Positions 54,954 through 64,000 of a DNA stretch of 64,000 nucleotides are shown piece after piece. The notes under the pieces were generated by a model, which was not told the origin of the DNA, did not search any database, and saw nothing but the letters and a program-made list of their open reading frames with translations. The position numbers and the translations under genes are program-made. This stretch comes from Blastococcus sp. HT6-30 (lineage in GTDB: Bacteria; Actinomycetota; Actinomycetes; Mycobacteriales; Geodermatophilaceae): the NCBI RefSeq assembly GCF_039729015.1, contig NZ_CP155792.1:3182001-3246000 (forward strand). The letters run 5' to 3'. How positions within the stretch are numbered: position 1 is the stretch's first letter; every line of letters starts with the position of its first letter.

Positions 54954-56494
54954 TTGCCCTCGCCGTCCTCCGCCTCGCGCAGTGACAGGGCGTACTCGGC
55001 GAGCGCGTCGACCAGCGGCGCGACCGCGGCGCTCTCGGGCTGGACGTCCACGCGCAGGCCGAACTCCTGGGCGCTGGCCGCCGTCGCCGGGCCGATCACC
55101 GCGACCACGGTCTTGGCGTGCGGCTTGCCGGCGATGCCGACCAGGTTCCGCACGGTGCTCGAGGAGGTGAAGCAGACGGCGTCGAAGCCGCCGCCCTTGA
55201 TCGCCTCGCGCACCGATGCGGCCGGCGGCGCGGCGCGCACGGTCCGGTAGGCGGTGACGTCGTCGATCTCCCAGCCCCGCTCGACCAGGCCGGCGGCCAG
55301 GGTCTCGGTCGCGATGTCGGCGCGCGGCAGGAGGACGCGGTCGATCGGGTCGAAGACGTCGTCGTAGGGCGGGAAGTCGGCCAGCAGGCCCTGGCTGGAC
55401 TGCTCGCCGGTGGGCACCAGCTCCGGCTGGATGCCGAAGTCGCGCACGGCCTCGGCGGTCTGCTCGCCGACGCAGGCGACCTTGACCCCGGCGAACGCCC
55501 GGGCGTCGAGGCCCAGCTCGGCGAACTTCTCGCGGACCGCCTTCACCGCGTTCACGGAGGTGAACACGATCCAGCCGTAGCGGCCGGTGACCAGGCCCTT
55601 GATGGCGCGGTCCATCTGGGCGGGGCTGCGCGGCGGCTCGACGGCGATCGTCGGCACCTCGACCGGCACCGCGCCGTAGGCGCGCAGCCGGTCGCTCATC
55701 TCGCCGGCCTGGTCCTTGGTGCGCGGCACGAGCACGCGCCAGCCGAACAGCGGGCGGCTCTCCCACCAGGACATGCGGGCGCGCTTGTCGACGGCGGTGC
55801 CGATGGTGGCCACGACCCGCCCGCTGAGCGGGTCGAGGCCGGCGGTCTTCTCCGCGACGGCCGCGAGCTTGGTGACGATGCTCTTCTGGCCGGTCCCGGA
55901 GCCACCGGTCGTGACCACGACCGGCGTGCTGCCGGACAGCCCGCCCTCGACCAGCCGCACGGCGGCGTCGGGGAGCTCGTCGGCGGTCCCCTGCAGGACC
56001 AGCGTGCCGCCGGCCGCAGTGGCCGCGCCGGCCAGCGCGGTGACGTCGACGCCGCTGCGCAGGTCGGCGGTCACCGCGGTGCTGCCCAGGGCCACGCCGG
56101 CGAAGGCGGGGACGGCGGTGGCGGTGGCGACGCCGGGCACCACGTCGAAGGGCACCGAGGTGCGGCCGACGGTGAGCACCTCCTTGACCACGTCGTCGGA
56201 GGTGTACGGGTCACCGGCGACCAGCCGGACGACCACCGAGCCGTTCTTGGCCGCGGCGACGGCGCCCCTGGCGACGTCGGCGGGCTCGCCGGACACCGGG
56301 GTGAGCTCGGTCCCGGCGTTGGCCTCGCGGACGGCGTCCTGGACGGCGGGCGGGACGTCGGGGTCGACGAGGACCACCGCCGCCTCGCCCAGCGCCGCGG
56401 TGGCGCGGGCGGTGAGCATGCCCGGATCGCCCGGGCCGGCGCCGACGAACACGACCCGGCCGGACTGGCCTGCGGTCTTGCGGAAGCGCGTCAT
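54950..56494 (-). CDS. hemD: Fused uroporphyrinogen-III methyltransferase-like/uroporphyrinogen-III synthase
   Basis: 514 residues. The N-terminal SUMT-like domain (about 1-240) keeps VGAGPGDPGMLT, but the RLKGGDP motif reads RLVAGDP, so methyltransferase activity is doubtful. The C-terminal half (about 250-505) is HemD (GWRVLVPRTKDQAGEMSDRL, FTSVNAVKAV, CFTSSSTVRNL). The same fusion occurs in mycobacteria and streptomycetes. Confidence 0.93.
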   Translation of the reverse strand: MTRFRKTAGQSGRVVFVGAGPGDPGMLTARATAALGEAAVVLVDPDVPPAVQDAVREANAGTELTPVSGEPADVARGAVAAAKNGSVVVRLVAGDPYTSDDVVKEVLTVGRTSVPFDVVPGVATATAVPAFAGVALGSTAVTADLRSGVDVTALAGAATAAGGTLVLQGTADELPDAAVRLVEGGLSGSTPVVVTTGGSGTGQKSIVTKLAAVAEKTAGLDPLSGRVVATIGTAVDKRARMSWWESRPLFGWRVLVPRTKDQAGEMSDRLRAYGAVPVEVPTIAVEPPRSPAQMDRAIKGLVTGRYGWIVFTSVNAVKAVREKFAELGLDARAFAGVKVACVGEQTAEAVRDFGIQPELVPTGEQSSQGLLADFPPYDDVFDPIDRVLLPRADIATETLAAGLVERGWEIDDVTAYRTVRAAPPAASVREAIKGGGFDAVCFTSSSTVRNLVGIAGKPHAKTVVAVIGPATAASAQEFGLRVDVQPESAAVAPLVDALAEYALSLREAEDGEGK

Positions 56495-56615
56495 CGCGTG
56501 CTCCTGATCCTGGCCCGGGAGTCCCGGGCGTCTGTCATGGCCCGGTTCCGGGCCGTTGGGGGGGTCTGGGGGTGGGGTGCGGTGGCGGGTGGCGCCGGGG
56601 ACCTCGCGGGCCCGA

Positions 56616-57602
56616 TCACTCTCCGGCCGCCATCAGCTCGACCGCACCACGGTCGAGCAGCTCGGCGGCGAGGCTGCGGCCGAGCGCGGCCGCGGCGGCC
56701 AGCGGGCCGGTCGACGACCCGCGCACGGAGTCGCTGCCGTCGAGCGCGGTGACCGAGGCGCGCAGGTACAGCTCCGGGCCGGCCTCGCCCTCGGCGACCT
56801 CCGCGTAGGCGGCGACCGGCGCGCTGCAGCCGGCCTCGAGCGCGGCCAGCGTCGCCCGCTCGGCGACCACGCAGGCGCGGGTCGACGTGTCCTCGAGCCG
56901 GCCCAGCAGCTCCCGGGTGCGGGCGTCACTGGTACGGCACTCCACGGCGAGGGCTCCCTGGGCGGGGGCCGGCAGCACCTGCAGCGGGTCGAGGGTCTCG
57001 GTGATCCGGTCGTCGCGGCCGATCCTGCTCAGCCCGGCGCGGGCCAGGACGACGGCGTCCAGGTCGCCAGGGCCGCCGGTCGAGCCAGCCACCCGGCTCA
57101 GCCGGGTGTCGACGTTGCCGCGGATCGGCACGATCTCCAGGCCGAGCCCGAGCGCCCGCAGCTGGGCGACCCGGCGCGGCGCGCCGGTGCCGATCCGCGA
57201 GCCCGGCGGGAGCTCACCGAGGGTGAGCCCGTCGCGGGCCACGAGGGCGTCGCGCGGGTCCTCCCGCGGCGGGACAGCCGCGAGGCTCAGGCCCGGCTCC
57301 GGTGCCGTGGGGAGGTCCTTGTAGCTGTGCACCGCCAGGTCGACGTCGCCTGCGAGCAGCGCCCGGCGGATCGCCGCGACGAACACCCCGGTGCTGCCCA
57401 TCTGGGCGATCGTCGCCTGCGAGCGGTCGCCCTCGGTGCTGATCAGCACGAGTTCGACCGGCACGCCGGTGGCGGCGGTCAGGGCGTCGGCGACGGCCTG
57501 CGACTGGGTGCGGGCGAGGACGCTGGCCCGGGTGCCCAGCCGGAGCGGGAGGGCGCTGCCCGCGGCGGTGGGAGCCGTGGCCTGCGCGTCGGTGGCGGTC
57601 AT
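56616..57602 (-). CDS. hemC: Porphobilinogen deaminase
   Basis: Assembles hydroxymethylbilane. 328 residues; [40 protein letters not shown], and the dipyrromethane cysteine in [17 protein letters not shown] at 57602 overlaps the hemA stop. Confidence 0.97.
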   Translation of the reverse strand: MTATDAQATAPTAAGSALPLRLGTRASVLARTQSQAVADALTAATGVPVELVLISTEGDRSQATIAQMGSTGVFVAAIRRALLAGDVDLAVHSYKDLPTAPEPGLSLAAVPPREDPRDALVARDGLTLGELPPGSRIGTGAPRRVAQLRALGLGLEIVPIRGNVDTRLSRVAGSTGGPGDLDAVVLARAGLSRIGRDDRITETLDPLQVLPAPAQGALAVECRTSDARTRELLGRLEDTSTRACVVAERATLAALEAGCSAPVAAYAEVAEGEAGPELYLRASVTALDGSDSVRGSSTGPLAAAAALGRSLAAELLDRGAVELMAAGE

Positions 57603-58951
57603 GCCGGGCCTCCCGGACGGTCGGGGTCGACGGTGACGGCGTCGGCCAGCCGGCCGGCCCCGGGGGTGACGTCGGCGTCGATCCCCAGCCCGAACAGCGC
57701 CCGGAGAGCACCGGCGTAGTCCGTGCCGCCCGGCGTGGCGGCCAGTTCCTTCACCCGCACGGTCGGCTCGTGCAGCAGCTTGTCGACGACGCGGCGCACG
57801 GTGCGGGCGATCTCCGCCCGGGCACGCGCATCGAGGTCGGGCAGCCGGCCCGAGAGCCGGAGCAGCTCGGCGTCGACGACCTCGGCGGCCTGGCTGCGCA
57901 GCGCGGACACCGTCGGCCCGACCTCGGCGGCCTTGCGCTCGGTGCGCAGCAGCGCGGTCTCGGCCTCGATCATGGCGCGCGCGGCGGTGATGTCGTCGGC
58001 GGCGACCGGACCCGGCGAGGCCTCGCCGTCGCGCCGTTCGCCCTGCAGCAGGGCGAGGTCGACCACGTGCACGCCGGGAAGGGCGGCCACGCCCGGGTCC
58101 ACGTCGCGGGGCAGCGCCAGGTCGATGACGACCAGCGGCCGGTCGGCGCGGCCGGCCATCGCCGCGGCGACGACGTCGGTGGTGACGACCAGCCCGGTGG
58201 CGCCGGTGCAGGTGAGCAGGACGTCGGCGGCGGCCAGCTCCGCGGGCATGCGGTCCAGCGGCGCGGGGCGCCCGCCCACCGCCTCGGCCAGCCGGCCGGC
58301 GGAGGCCTCCGTGCGGCTGCTGACGACGACGTCGGCGCCGCGGCGGGCCATCGTGGTGGCCGACAGCGCGCCCATCGAGCCCGCGCCGACGACGAGCACA
58401 GGGCGCCCGGCGAGATCGCCGATGCGGGCCTCGGCCCGGTCCAGCGCGACCGAGACCAGCGAGGCGCCGGCGCGGTCGATGCCGGTCTCGGAGTGCACCC
58501 GCTTGCCCACCCGCAGCGCACGCTGCGCGACCGGGTGCAGGGCCCGGCCGACCGTCCCCTCCTCGCGGGCGAGCGCGTAGGCCGCGCGCAGCTGCCCGAG
58601 CACCTGGGTCTCCCCGACGACCATCGAGTCCAGTCCCGCGGCCACGGTGAACAGGTGCGCGACGGCCTGGTCCTCGTAGTGCACGGTGACGTACGGGGAC
58701 AGCTCCTCCACCGTCGCCCCGGCCTGCCGGGCCAGCACCCGGCTGACGTCGGTGACGCCGCCGTGGAAGCGCTCGACCTCGGCGAACACCTCGACGCGGT
58801 TGCACGTGGCGAGCACGATGGCTTCGCTGACGTGATCGCTGCCGACGAGCTCGTGCAGCGCCTTGACCCGCTCGTCGGTGCCCATGGCGAACTGCTCGAG
58901 CAGCGCGACCGGTGCGGTCTGGTGGCTCACGCCCACCGCGAGGAGGCTCAC
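57599..58951 (-). CDS. hemA: Glutamyl-tRNA reductase
   Basis: NADPH reduction of Glu-tRNA, first step of the C5 pathway. 450 residues from GTG 58951: [14 protein letters not shown], catalytic cysteine in [25 protein letters not shown] and nucleotide fold [12 protein letters not shown]. The start overlaps the rex stop. Confidence 0.97.
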   Translation of the reverse strand: MSLLAVGVSHQTAPVALLEQFAMGTDERVKALHELVGSDHVSEAIVLATCNRVEVFAEVERFHGGVTDVSRVLARQAGATVEELSPYVTVHYEDQAVAHLFTVAAGLDSMVVGETQVLGQLRAAYALAREEGTVGRALHPVAQRALRVGKRVHSETGIDRAGASLVSVALDRAEARIGDLAGRPVLVVGAGSMGALSATTMARRGADVVVSSRTEASAGRLAEAVGGRPAPLDRMPAELAAADVLLTCTGATGLVVTTDVVAAAMAGRADRPLVVIDLALPRDVDPGVAALPGVHVVDLALLQGERRDGEASPGPVAADDITAARAMIEAETALLRTERKAAEVGPTVSALRSQAAEVVDAELLRLSGRLPDLDARARAEIARTVRRVVDKLLHEPTVRVKELAATPGGTDYAGALRALFGLGIDADVTPGAGRLADAVTVDPDRPGGPA

Positions 58952-59685
58952 GCGGACTCCTCCCCCACGGTCGTGCGCTGCTGGCCGAGGAAGGCCAGCA
59001 CCTGCAGCTCGACGGAGAGGTCGACCTGGCGGACGTCGACACCCGCGGGGGCCGTCAGCGTCACGGGCGCGAAGTTCAGGATGCTCCTCACCCCGGCCGC
59101 GGCGAGCCGGTCGCAGATCCCCTGGGCGACGTCGGCCGGGGTCGCGATGACCCCGATGGAGGCCTGCGTGTCCGCCACCGTCGCCTCCAGGTCGGTCGTG
59201 TCCTGCACGGTCAGCCCGCCGATGCGCCGGCCGATCCGGTCCGGCCCGGCGTCGAAGAGGCCGACGAACTCGAAGCCCCGGCTGCCGAAGCCCGCGTAGT
59301 CCGCGAGCGCGGTGCCGAGGTTCCCGATGCCGACGAGGACGCAGGCGCGGGACTGCTCGGCGCCGAGCACCCGGGCGATCCGCTCGCGCAGGGCACGCAC
59401 GTCGTAGCCGACCCCGCGCACCCCGCAGGACCCGAGGTGGGACAGGTCCTTGCGGAGCCCGGCAGGGTTGACGCCGGCCGCGGACGCGAGGTCACCGGAG
59501 GAGACGGTGATCCGGCCGCCGTCGGCGAAGCTGGTGAGCACCCGCAGGTACACGGCCAGTCGGGCGACGGTGGCCTCCGGGATGGTCCGGGGCCGCGGCT
59601 GGATCACGGGGCACTCCACAGCGGTCGCGCCCGGGAGCCCGGCGGGCGCCGGGGCGGAGCTACGACATCGGGACGCGAGCAGCAC
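58948..59685 (-). CDS. rex: Redox-sensing transcriptional repressor Rex
   Basis: Binds NADH/NAD+ and represses respiratory genes when NAD+ is high. 245 residues from GTG 59685; a GTG at 59619 would better match homologue lengths. Winged helix [19 protein letters not shown] with [25 protein letters not shown], then Rossmann fold [15 protein letters not shown] and [13 protein letters not shown]. First gene of the rex-hemACD cluster, as in streptomycetes. Confidence 0.95.
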   Translation of the reverse strand: MLLASRCRSSAPAPAGLPGATAVECPVIQPRPRTIPEATVARLAVYLRVLTSFADGGRITVSSGDLASAAGVNPAGLRKDLSHLGSCGVRGVGYDVRALRERIARVLGAEQSRACVLVGIGNLGTALADYAGFGSRGFEFVGLFDAGPDRIGRRIGGLTVQDTTDLEATVADTQASIGVIATPADVAQGICDRLAAAGVRSILNFAPVTLTAPAGVDVRQVDLSVELQVLAFLGQQRTTVGEESA

Positions 59686-59711
59686 GTGCTCGCGTCCGCC
59701 ACGGTAACCGC

Positions 59712-59729
59712 TTGTGAACGCAGGAACAA
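59712..59729. promoter_or_regulatory. Degenerate Rex operator upstream of rex
   Basis: TTGTGAACGCAGGAACAA matches the Rex consensus at 11 of 14 defined positions, with one perfect half. It lies 27 bases upstream of the rex start codon. Autoregulation of rex-hemACD by Rex is known in Streptomyces. Confidence 0.6.
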
Positions 59730-59853
59730 AGTCGCTGACGGGGCACCGGCCCGCTGAGCTGGCCTGATGCGGCCGCAGGTGTGGCAGGAACCACCGTAAC
59801 GACCCCGGGTCGATCGCCCCGGACGGGGGGTGGGGGCCCGCGCGCGCCTGCCG

Positions 59854-60102
59854 TCAGTCCAGCCCGAGGTCCCGCCGCAGGCGGGGGACGTCGAGGGTGA
59901 AGTAGGAGTGCTCCCGCCCGTCGAGCAGCAGCACCGGCACGCGGTCCCCGTACTCGGCCCGGAGCTCCGGATCGGCGTCGACGTCGACCTGCCGCGGCTC
60001 GAGCCCGGCCCGGGCGGCGATCGGGGTGAGCTGCTCGGCGGCGGTCAGGCAGAGGTGGCAGCCGTCCCGGACCAGCAGTTGCAGCCGCGGCTGGTCACCC
60101 AC
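59854..60102 (-). CDS. Glutaredoxin-like/DUF836 protein
   Basis: 82 residues from GTG 60102; the frame continues upstream into the ligase gene. The thioredoxin-fold redox motif is LVRDGCHLCLTAAEQL, with VPVLLLDGREH before a cis-Pro-like turn. Overlaps the acyl-CoA ligase stop by 8 bases. Confidence 0.9.
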   Translation of the reverse strand: MGDQPRLQLLVRDGCHLCLTAAEQLTPIAARAGLEPRQVDVDADPELRAEYGDRVPVLLLDGREHSYFTLDVPRLRRDLGLD

Positions 60103-61714
60103 CGGCGGCCTCCCCGGCGCCGGTGAGCCCGAGTTCGCGCAATCGGGCACGGCTGACCTTGCCGGTCAGCGAGTGCGGCAGCGAGGAGAGGAACTGCACC
60201 GAGCTCGGCACCTTGTAGCGGGCCAGGGACTCCGCGGCGTGTGCCTGGAGCCCGTCCACGGTGAGGCTCTCCCCCGGCGCCAGGACGACGACGGCCCGGA
60301 CCGCCGCGCCGGTGCGTGGGTCGGGGATGCCGATGACCGCGCTCTCCACGACCGCCGGGTGCTGGTCGAGGATCCGCTCCACCTCTGCCGGGTAGACGTT
60401 GAAGCCGCTCACCAGGATCAGGTCGCTGCGCCGGTCGACCAGGTGCAGGTCGCCGTCGGCGTCGCGGTAGGCGAGGTCACCGGTGCCTAGCCAGCCGTCG
60501 GCGTCGGGCCCGTCGGCGCCGTCGGGCCAGTAGCCGGCGAAGAGGTTGGGGCCGCGCACCCAGATCTCGCCCGGGCCCGCGTCGGCGTCGTCGGCGTCGT
60601 CGGTGTCGTCGGCGTGCCCGGTCCCCGGCCCGTCCGCGCCGTCGCCGGTCTCCTCGCCGGCGGGCGGCTCCACGGTGGCCGCGCCGATCGTGGCGGTGTC
60701 GCGCAGCGCCAGCTCCACGCCTGGCACGGGACCGCCGATGCAGGCGGGCTTGGCGCGGCCGGTGGCCAAGGTGCTCGCCACCACGGGCGCCGCCTCCGTC
60801 AAGCCGTAGCCCTCCCACACGGTGACGGCCGCCCGCTCGCGCATCGCCGCCCACACCTCCTCGGGCAGCGGCGCGGCGCCGGCGGAGGCGATCCGCACGG
60901 CGGCGAAGGCGCGCCGCAGCTCGGCGTCGGGGTGGGCGGGGTCCTCGAGGCCGGCTGCGTCGGCCGCCGCCAGCCAGGCCTGGTACATCGGCGGGGCGCC
61001 CGGCACCGCCGTGACCTGCTCCTCGGCCATGACCGCCAGCGATCCGCGCGGGTCGAAGCTCTCCAGCAGCACGGCGCAGGCGCCGGTGGCCGCCACGAGG
61101 CCGAAGCCGGCGTTCAGGCCGTAGACGTGGAAGAGCGGCAGCGCCAGCAGCACCCGGTCGTCGGGCCGCACCGGCGGGGGCGACATCGCCAGGCACTGCT
61201 CCTGGTTGGCCCGCAGCGCTCCCGACGTCAGCATCGCGCCGCGGGGGCGGCCGGTCGTCCCGCTCGTGTAGCAGAGGAAGGCGAGCGCCTCCGGGTCGTC
61301 GTCCACCGCGGCGGCCGGCCCGTCGGCCTCGGGCGGGCCCGCCCAGACCGGTACGCCGCCCGGCGCCTCGCGCTCGGCGGTGGCGACCAGCAGCGCCGCG
61401 CCGGAGTCCGTGAGGACGTGCTCGAGCTCGGGGTCGGTGTAGGCGGTGTTCACCGGGACGACGACCAGCCCGGCCCGCAGCGCACCGAGCACCGCGCGCA
61501 GCCAGTCCAGCCCGTTCGGCAGCTGGACGGCGACCCGATCCCCGGGGGTCAGCCCGCGGTCGGCGTACCCGGCCGCGACCCGGTCCACCGCCGCGTCGAG
61601 CTGACCCCAGCTCAGCCGCCGGTCCCCGGCCACCACCGCCGGGGCGTCGGGGTCGCGCTGCGCGGCCGCGCGGACCAGCGCGGCCAGCGAGGTGCCTGCC
61701 TCGGACACTGACAT
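60095..61714 (-). CDS. Acyl-CoA synthetase (AMP-forming)
   Basis: 539 residues from ATG 61714; GTG 61708 fits the GGGAG ribosome binding site better. Adenylation motif YTSGTTGRPRGAML, YGLTEAAPVV, GTGDLAYRDADGDLHLVDRRSDLILVSGFNVYP, and the catalytic lysine in SLTGKVSRARL. Residues about 360-390 are an acidic insert rich in DD(T/A)DDA repeats, not usual for the family. Substrate is unknown; medium/long-chain acid is likely. Confidence 0.92.
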   Translation of the reverse strand: MSVSEAGTSLAALVRAAAQRDPDAPAVVAGDRRLSWGQLDAAVDRVAAGYADRGLTPGDRVAVQLPNGLDWLRAVLGALRAGLVVVPVNTAYTDPELEHVLTDSGAALLVATAEREAPGGVPVWAGPPEADGPAAAVDDDPEALAFLCYTSGTTGRPRGAMLTSGALRANQEQCLAMSPPPVRPDDRVLLALPLFHVYGLNAGFGLVAATGACAVLLESFDPRGSLAVMAEEQVTAVPGAPPMYQAWLAAADAAGLEDPAHPDAELRRAFAAVRIASAGAAPLPEEVWAAMRERAAVTVWEGYGLTEAAPVVASTLATGRAKPACIGGPVPGVELALRDTATIGAATVEPPAGEETGDGADGPGTGHADDTDDADDADAGPGEIWVRGPNLFAGYWPDGADGPDADGWLGTGDLAYRDADGDLHLVDRRSDLILVSGFNVYPAEVERILDQHPAVVESAVIGIPDPRTGAAVRAVVVLAPGESLTVDGLQAHAAESLARYKVPSSVQFLSSLPHSLTGKVSRARLRELGLTGAGEAAGG

Positions 61715-61909
61715 CTCCCGTCGTCGGTGCGGCGCGCAACCGTGTCCCGGCGCGCGCTCGGGGACGCATGCGGGCAGGCTGCCGTGGACGAGCTGGGGCG
61801 ATGTTGTCACCATGGGCCCAGCGCCGCAGCCCGCGCGCGCCGTTCCGGCGTGCGCGTCGAACGAGGACGGTCCTGGCACAGCGGGCCGACGAGGAGGTCG
61901 ATCGCCCGC

Positions 61910-62659
61910 ATGCCGCACCCCCTGGACGCCGAGCGCGCCGCCGGTCCGGCCGCCCGGCCCGGCCCTCGCGCGACCCCGTTCCCCCGCTCGAGCTCCGAGG
62001 TGCTGCAGGCGGTCCCCGAGCCGCCGGCGGAGCCGGCCGAGGAGATCGCCGAGCCCCCCACGGACGTCGTCGCGGAGCTCGCCGCCGCCGACCCCGGTGC
62101 GGTCGCCGCCGGGAACGTCGACGTGTGGGAGCTGGTCTCCCTGGCGCAGGGCGGCGACGCCGAGGCGTTCGGCCGCCTCTACGACCACTACGTGACGCTG
62201 GTGCACCGGTACGTCTACCACCGGGTCGGTGAGCGGGCCACGGCCGAGGACATCACCAGCGAGACGTTCGTGCGGGCGCTGCGGCGCATCGACTCGCTGT
62301 CGTTCCAGGGCCGCGACGTGGGGGCCTGGCTGGTCACCATCGCCCGCAACATCATCCGCGACCAGGTGAAGAGCAGCCGCTTCCGGCTGGAGATCACCAC
62401 CGCCGACATGCGCGACGCCGACCGCGTCACCGACGGGCCGGAGGACGCGGTGCTCCAGCACCTCACGAACGAGCAGCTGCTCGCGTGCGTGGGACAGCTG
62501 GGGAGCGAGCAGCAGGAGTGCATCGTGCTGCGCTTCCTGCACGGTCTCTCCGTCTCCGAGACTGCCGAGATCATGGGGAAGAAGGACGGCGCCATCAAGG
62601 CGCTCCAGCACCGGGCGGTCCGGCGGCTGGCGAGCCTGCTCCCCGAGGGCCTGCGGTGA
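61910..62659 (+). CDS. ECF sigma factor of the BldN type
   Basis: 249 residues, ATG at 61910 with GAGGAGGT ribosome binding site. Residues 1-70 are a Pro/Ala-rich extension. Sigma-2 lies at EAFGRLYDHYVTLVHRYVYHRVGERATAEDITSETFVRALRR and sigma-4 at QQECIVLRFLHGLSVSETAEIMGKKDGAIKALQHRAVRRLASLLPEG. It closely resembles Streptomyces BldN, which controls aerial development. The N-terminal extension recalls BldN's processed pro-sequence. Confidence 0.93.
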   Translation: MPHPLDAERAAGPAARPGPRATPFPRSSSEVLQAVPEPPAEPAEEIAEPPTDVVAELAAADPGAVAAGNVDVWELVSLAQGGDAEAFGRLYDHYVTLVHRYVYHRVGERATAEDITSETFVRALRRIDSLSFQGRDVGAWLVTIARNIIRDQVKSSRFRLEITTADMRDADRVTDGPEDAVLQHLTNEQLLACVGQLGSEQQECIVLRFLHGLSVSETAEIMGKKDGAIKALQHRAVRRLASLLPEGLR

Positions 62660-62756
62660 CCCCGGCGAGGTGCGCGTGCGTAACCGAGCCCGCCGCCCCG
62701 TCGTTGGGCACGTCGCAGCGGGCGCCCGCCGGGAGCAGGACGACGGGAGGTGGCAG

Positions 62757-63929
62757 GTGATCCGGCACGACGACGGCTCGACCCTGACCGGCCCCCCGGC
62801 CACCCCCGGTCCCGAGGATGCGCTCGTCGCCCGTCTCGAGTCGCTCGCCGCGCACCTGGACACCGGCCCCGACCCGCAGTACCAGGCGCGGGCACGGGCC
62901 CGGCTGGTGGCGATGGCCGCCGTCCGCACTCCCGCGCCGGCTCCGCGCACGCTGCGCGACCGGCTGCTGGCGGCCCGGGCCGTCGACCGGCCGCCGTCCC
63001 GCTGGCGCGGGCGGATCACCGCCGGGCTGGCCGGCGCCGCCGTGGGCGTGACCGGGCTGGCGGCGCTCGTCGCGGTCGCGGCCGGAGCCCAGCCGGGCGA
63101 CCCGCTCTACGACCTCAAGCGCGGCACCGAGCAGACGCAGCTGGCGCTCGCCGGTGACAGCCGCGGCCAGACCCTCCTGGAGCTGGCGAGCACCCGGCTC
63201 GGAGAGCTCGGGCTGCTCGTCGGTGAGGACGACGCCGCGCTGGTGGGGCGCACGCTGGCCACGATGGACGGGCACACCACCGAGGGGGCCGCCTGGCTCA
63301 CCGAGCGTGCGGTCCGGATGCGGGATCCCGAGCCGCTGCAGGCCCTGGCCCGGTGGACGGCGGAGCAGTCCACCGGCCTGAGCGGCCTGCAGGGGAGCGT
63401 GCCGGCGGGTGCGGAGCCGGCGTTCGACCGGTCCGCCGACCTGCTCGGCGCGCTCACCGGGCGCGCCGAGGGGCTGCGGACGGCGCTGTCCTGCGCCAGC
63501 GGCCCCGCCACGACCGGCGCCGACGCGCTCGGGCCGGTTCCCGGGCTCTGCCTGGCGGACACCCCGCCCGAGGTGGTCGAGGCGCCGCCGGGCACGCCCC
63601 GGTCCGACCCGGGCAGGGGGACCGACACCGGGACGGGCACCGGGACGGCCGTCCCGCCGTCCGCGGGCCCTGCCGACCCGGCGACCCCGTCGGGCTCCGG
63701 CACCCCGTCTCCAGGAACCCCGGGGGTCCCCGGGCAGGCCGCCGTCCCGACGGAGCTCCCGGTGCCGGCGCAGAACGGGGGCGTGCTGCCGCCGGTGCCG
63801 TCCCTGCCGCTGCCCGACGGGTCGGGCGCCGTTCCGAGCGGAACCCCGGATCCCCCCGTCGTCGCCGTTCCGCTGCCGGGACCGGTGCGCATCTGCTTTC
63901 CGCCGCTGGCCACGATCGGGGACTGCTGA
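62757..63929 (+). CDS. DUF5667 membrane protein, candidate anti-sigma factor
   Basis: 390 residues; GTG 62757 chosen for the GGGAGG ribosome binding site six bases before. An N-terminal cytoplasmic segment with ARARLVAMAAVR and RDRLLAARAV, one transmembrane helix (ITAGLAGAAVGVTGLAALVAVAAGA), a DUF5667 domain (about 110-230) and a long Pro/Gly/Thr-rich exported tail. Downstream of the BldN-like sigma in the position of the anti-sigma RsbN. GTG 62670 would add 29 residues. Confidence 0.88.
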   Translation: MIRHDDGSTLTGPPATPGPEDALVARLESLAAHLDTGPDPQYQARARARLVAMAAVRTPAPAPRTLRDRLLAARAVDRPPSRWRGRITAGLAGAAVGVTGLAALVAVAAGAQPGDPLYDLKRGTEQTQLALAGDSRGQTLLELASTRLGELGLLVGEDDAALVGRTLATMDGHTTEGAAWLTERAVRMRDPEPLQALARWTAEQSTGLSGLQGSVPAGAEPAFDRSADLLGALTGRAEGLRTALSCASGPATTGADALGPVPGLCLADTPPEVVEAPPGTPRSDPGRGTDTGTGTGTAVPPSAGPADPATPSGSGTPSPGTPGVPGQAAVPTELPVPAQNGGVLPPVPSLPLPDGSGAVPSGTPDPPVVAVPLPGPVRICFPPLATIGDC

Positions 63930-64000
63930 CCAGGATCTGAGCGCGGCCGCCGACCGGGCTAGGGTCGCGACGACGGCGCCGGGGATGCGCGCAACTCGTG

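Overview
The window is chromosomal DNA of a very GC-rich actinobacterium. Gene content and order fit the Geodermatophilaceae (Blastococcus/Modestobacter/Geodermatophilus type): secE-nusG-rplK-rplA next to tRNA-Trp, rpmG with hadA/hadB-like genes, rex-hemACDB, a complete nuoA-N operon, a split menaquinone locus, and a BldN-like sigma factor followed by a DUF5667 protein. The family assignment is inference; the gene calls rest on the sequence. Most genes lie on the minus strand.

Layout. 1-7.6 kb: translation and secretion genes (rplA, rplK, nusG, secE), tRNA-Trp, an aspartate-type aminotransferase, an M1-like lipoprotein peptidase, two MaoC-type dehydratase subunits, rpmG, tRNA-Met and tRNA-Thr. 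7.7-13 kb: a membrane GGDEF(degenerate)-EAL protein, a 33-residue micro-ORF built of GVKWTR repeats, a Tad-like membrane protein, tRNA-Tyr, a YajQ-family protein and HtpX. 13.2-19.6 kb: KorAB, a MocR regulator divergent from a PNPOx-like gene, and a PQQ-type sugar dehydrogenase lipoprotein. 19.7-37.2 kb: all fourteen complex I genes, nuoA-N, followed by a long-chain polyprenyl diphosphate synthase. 37.4-39.1 kb: a looser accessory patch with a phosphoribosyltransferase, a small DUF1330-like protein and an HNH endonuclease remnant. 39.1-45.9 kb: menaquinone genes menG, menF, menD, menC, menE and menA. 45.9-59.8 kb: DUF4229 and Lrp genes, then a long, largely overlapping minus-strand chain: rex, hemA, hemC, hemD, hemB, a membrane protein, hemL, a histidine phosphatase, a TlpA-type thioredoxin, ccdA, resB and ccsB. 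59.8-64 kb: a glutaredoxin-like protein, an acyl-CoA ligase, the ECF sigma factor and the DUF5667 protein.

The genes work together as a respiratory block: NADH oxidation (Nuo), electron carrier (menaquinone ring genes plus a candidate side-chain synthase), haem synthesis and cytochrome c maturation (System II). The NADH-sensing repressor Rex is encoded in the window. A near-ideal Rex operator lies upstream of nuoA and a degenerate one upstream of rex.

The two most unusual signals are the micro-ORF at 10419-10520, whose repeats differ only at silent positions, and a dispersed family of palindromic elements with a GAGC(C/G)TGCGA core. There are about eleven copies. Most sit directly after stop codons in the direction of transcription, but one is read through in nuoE and another lies in the N-terminal reading frame of menG.
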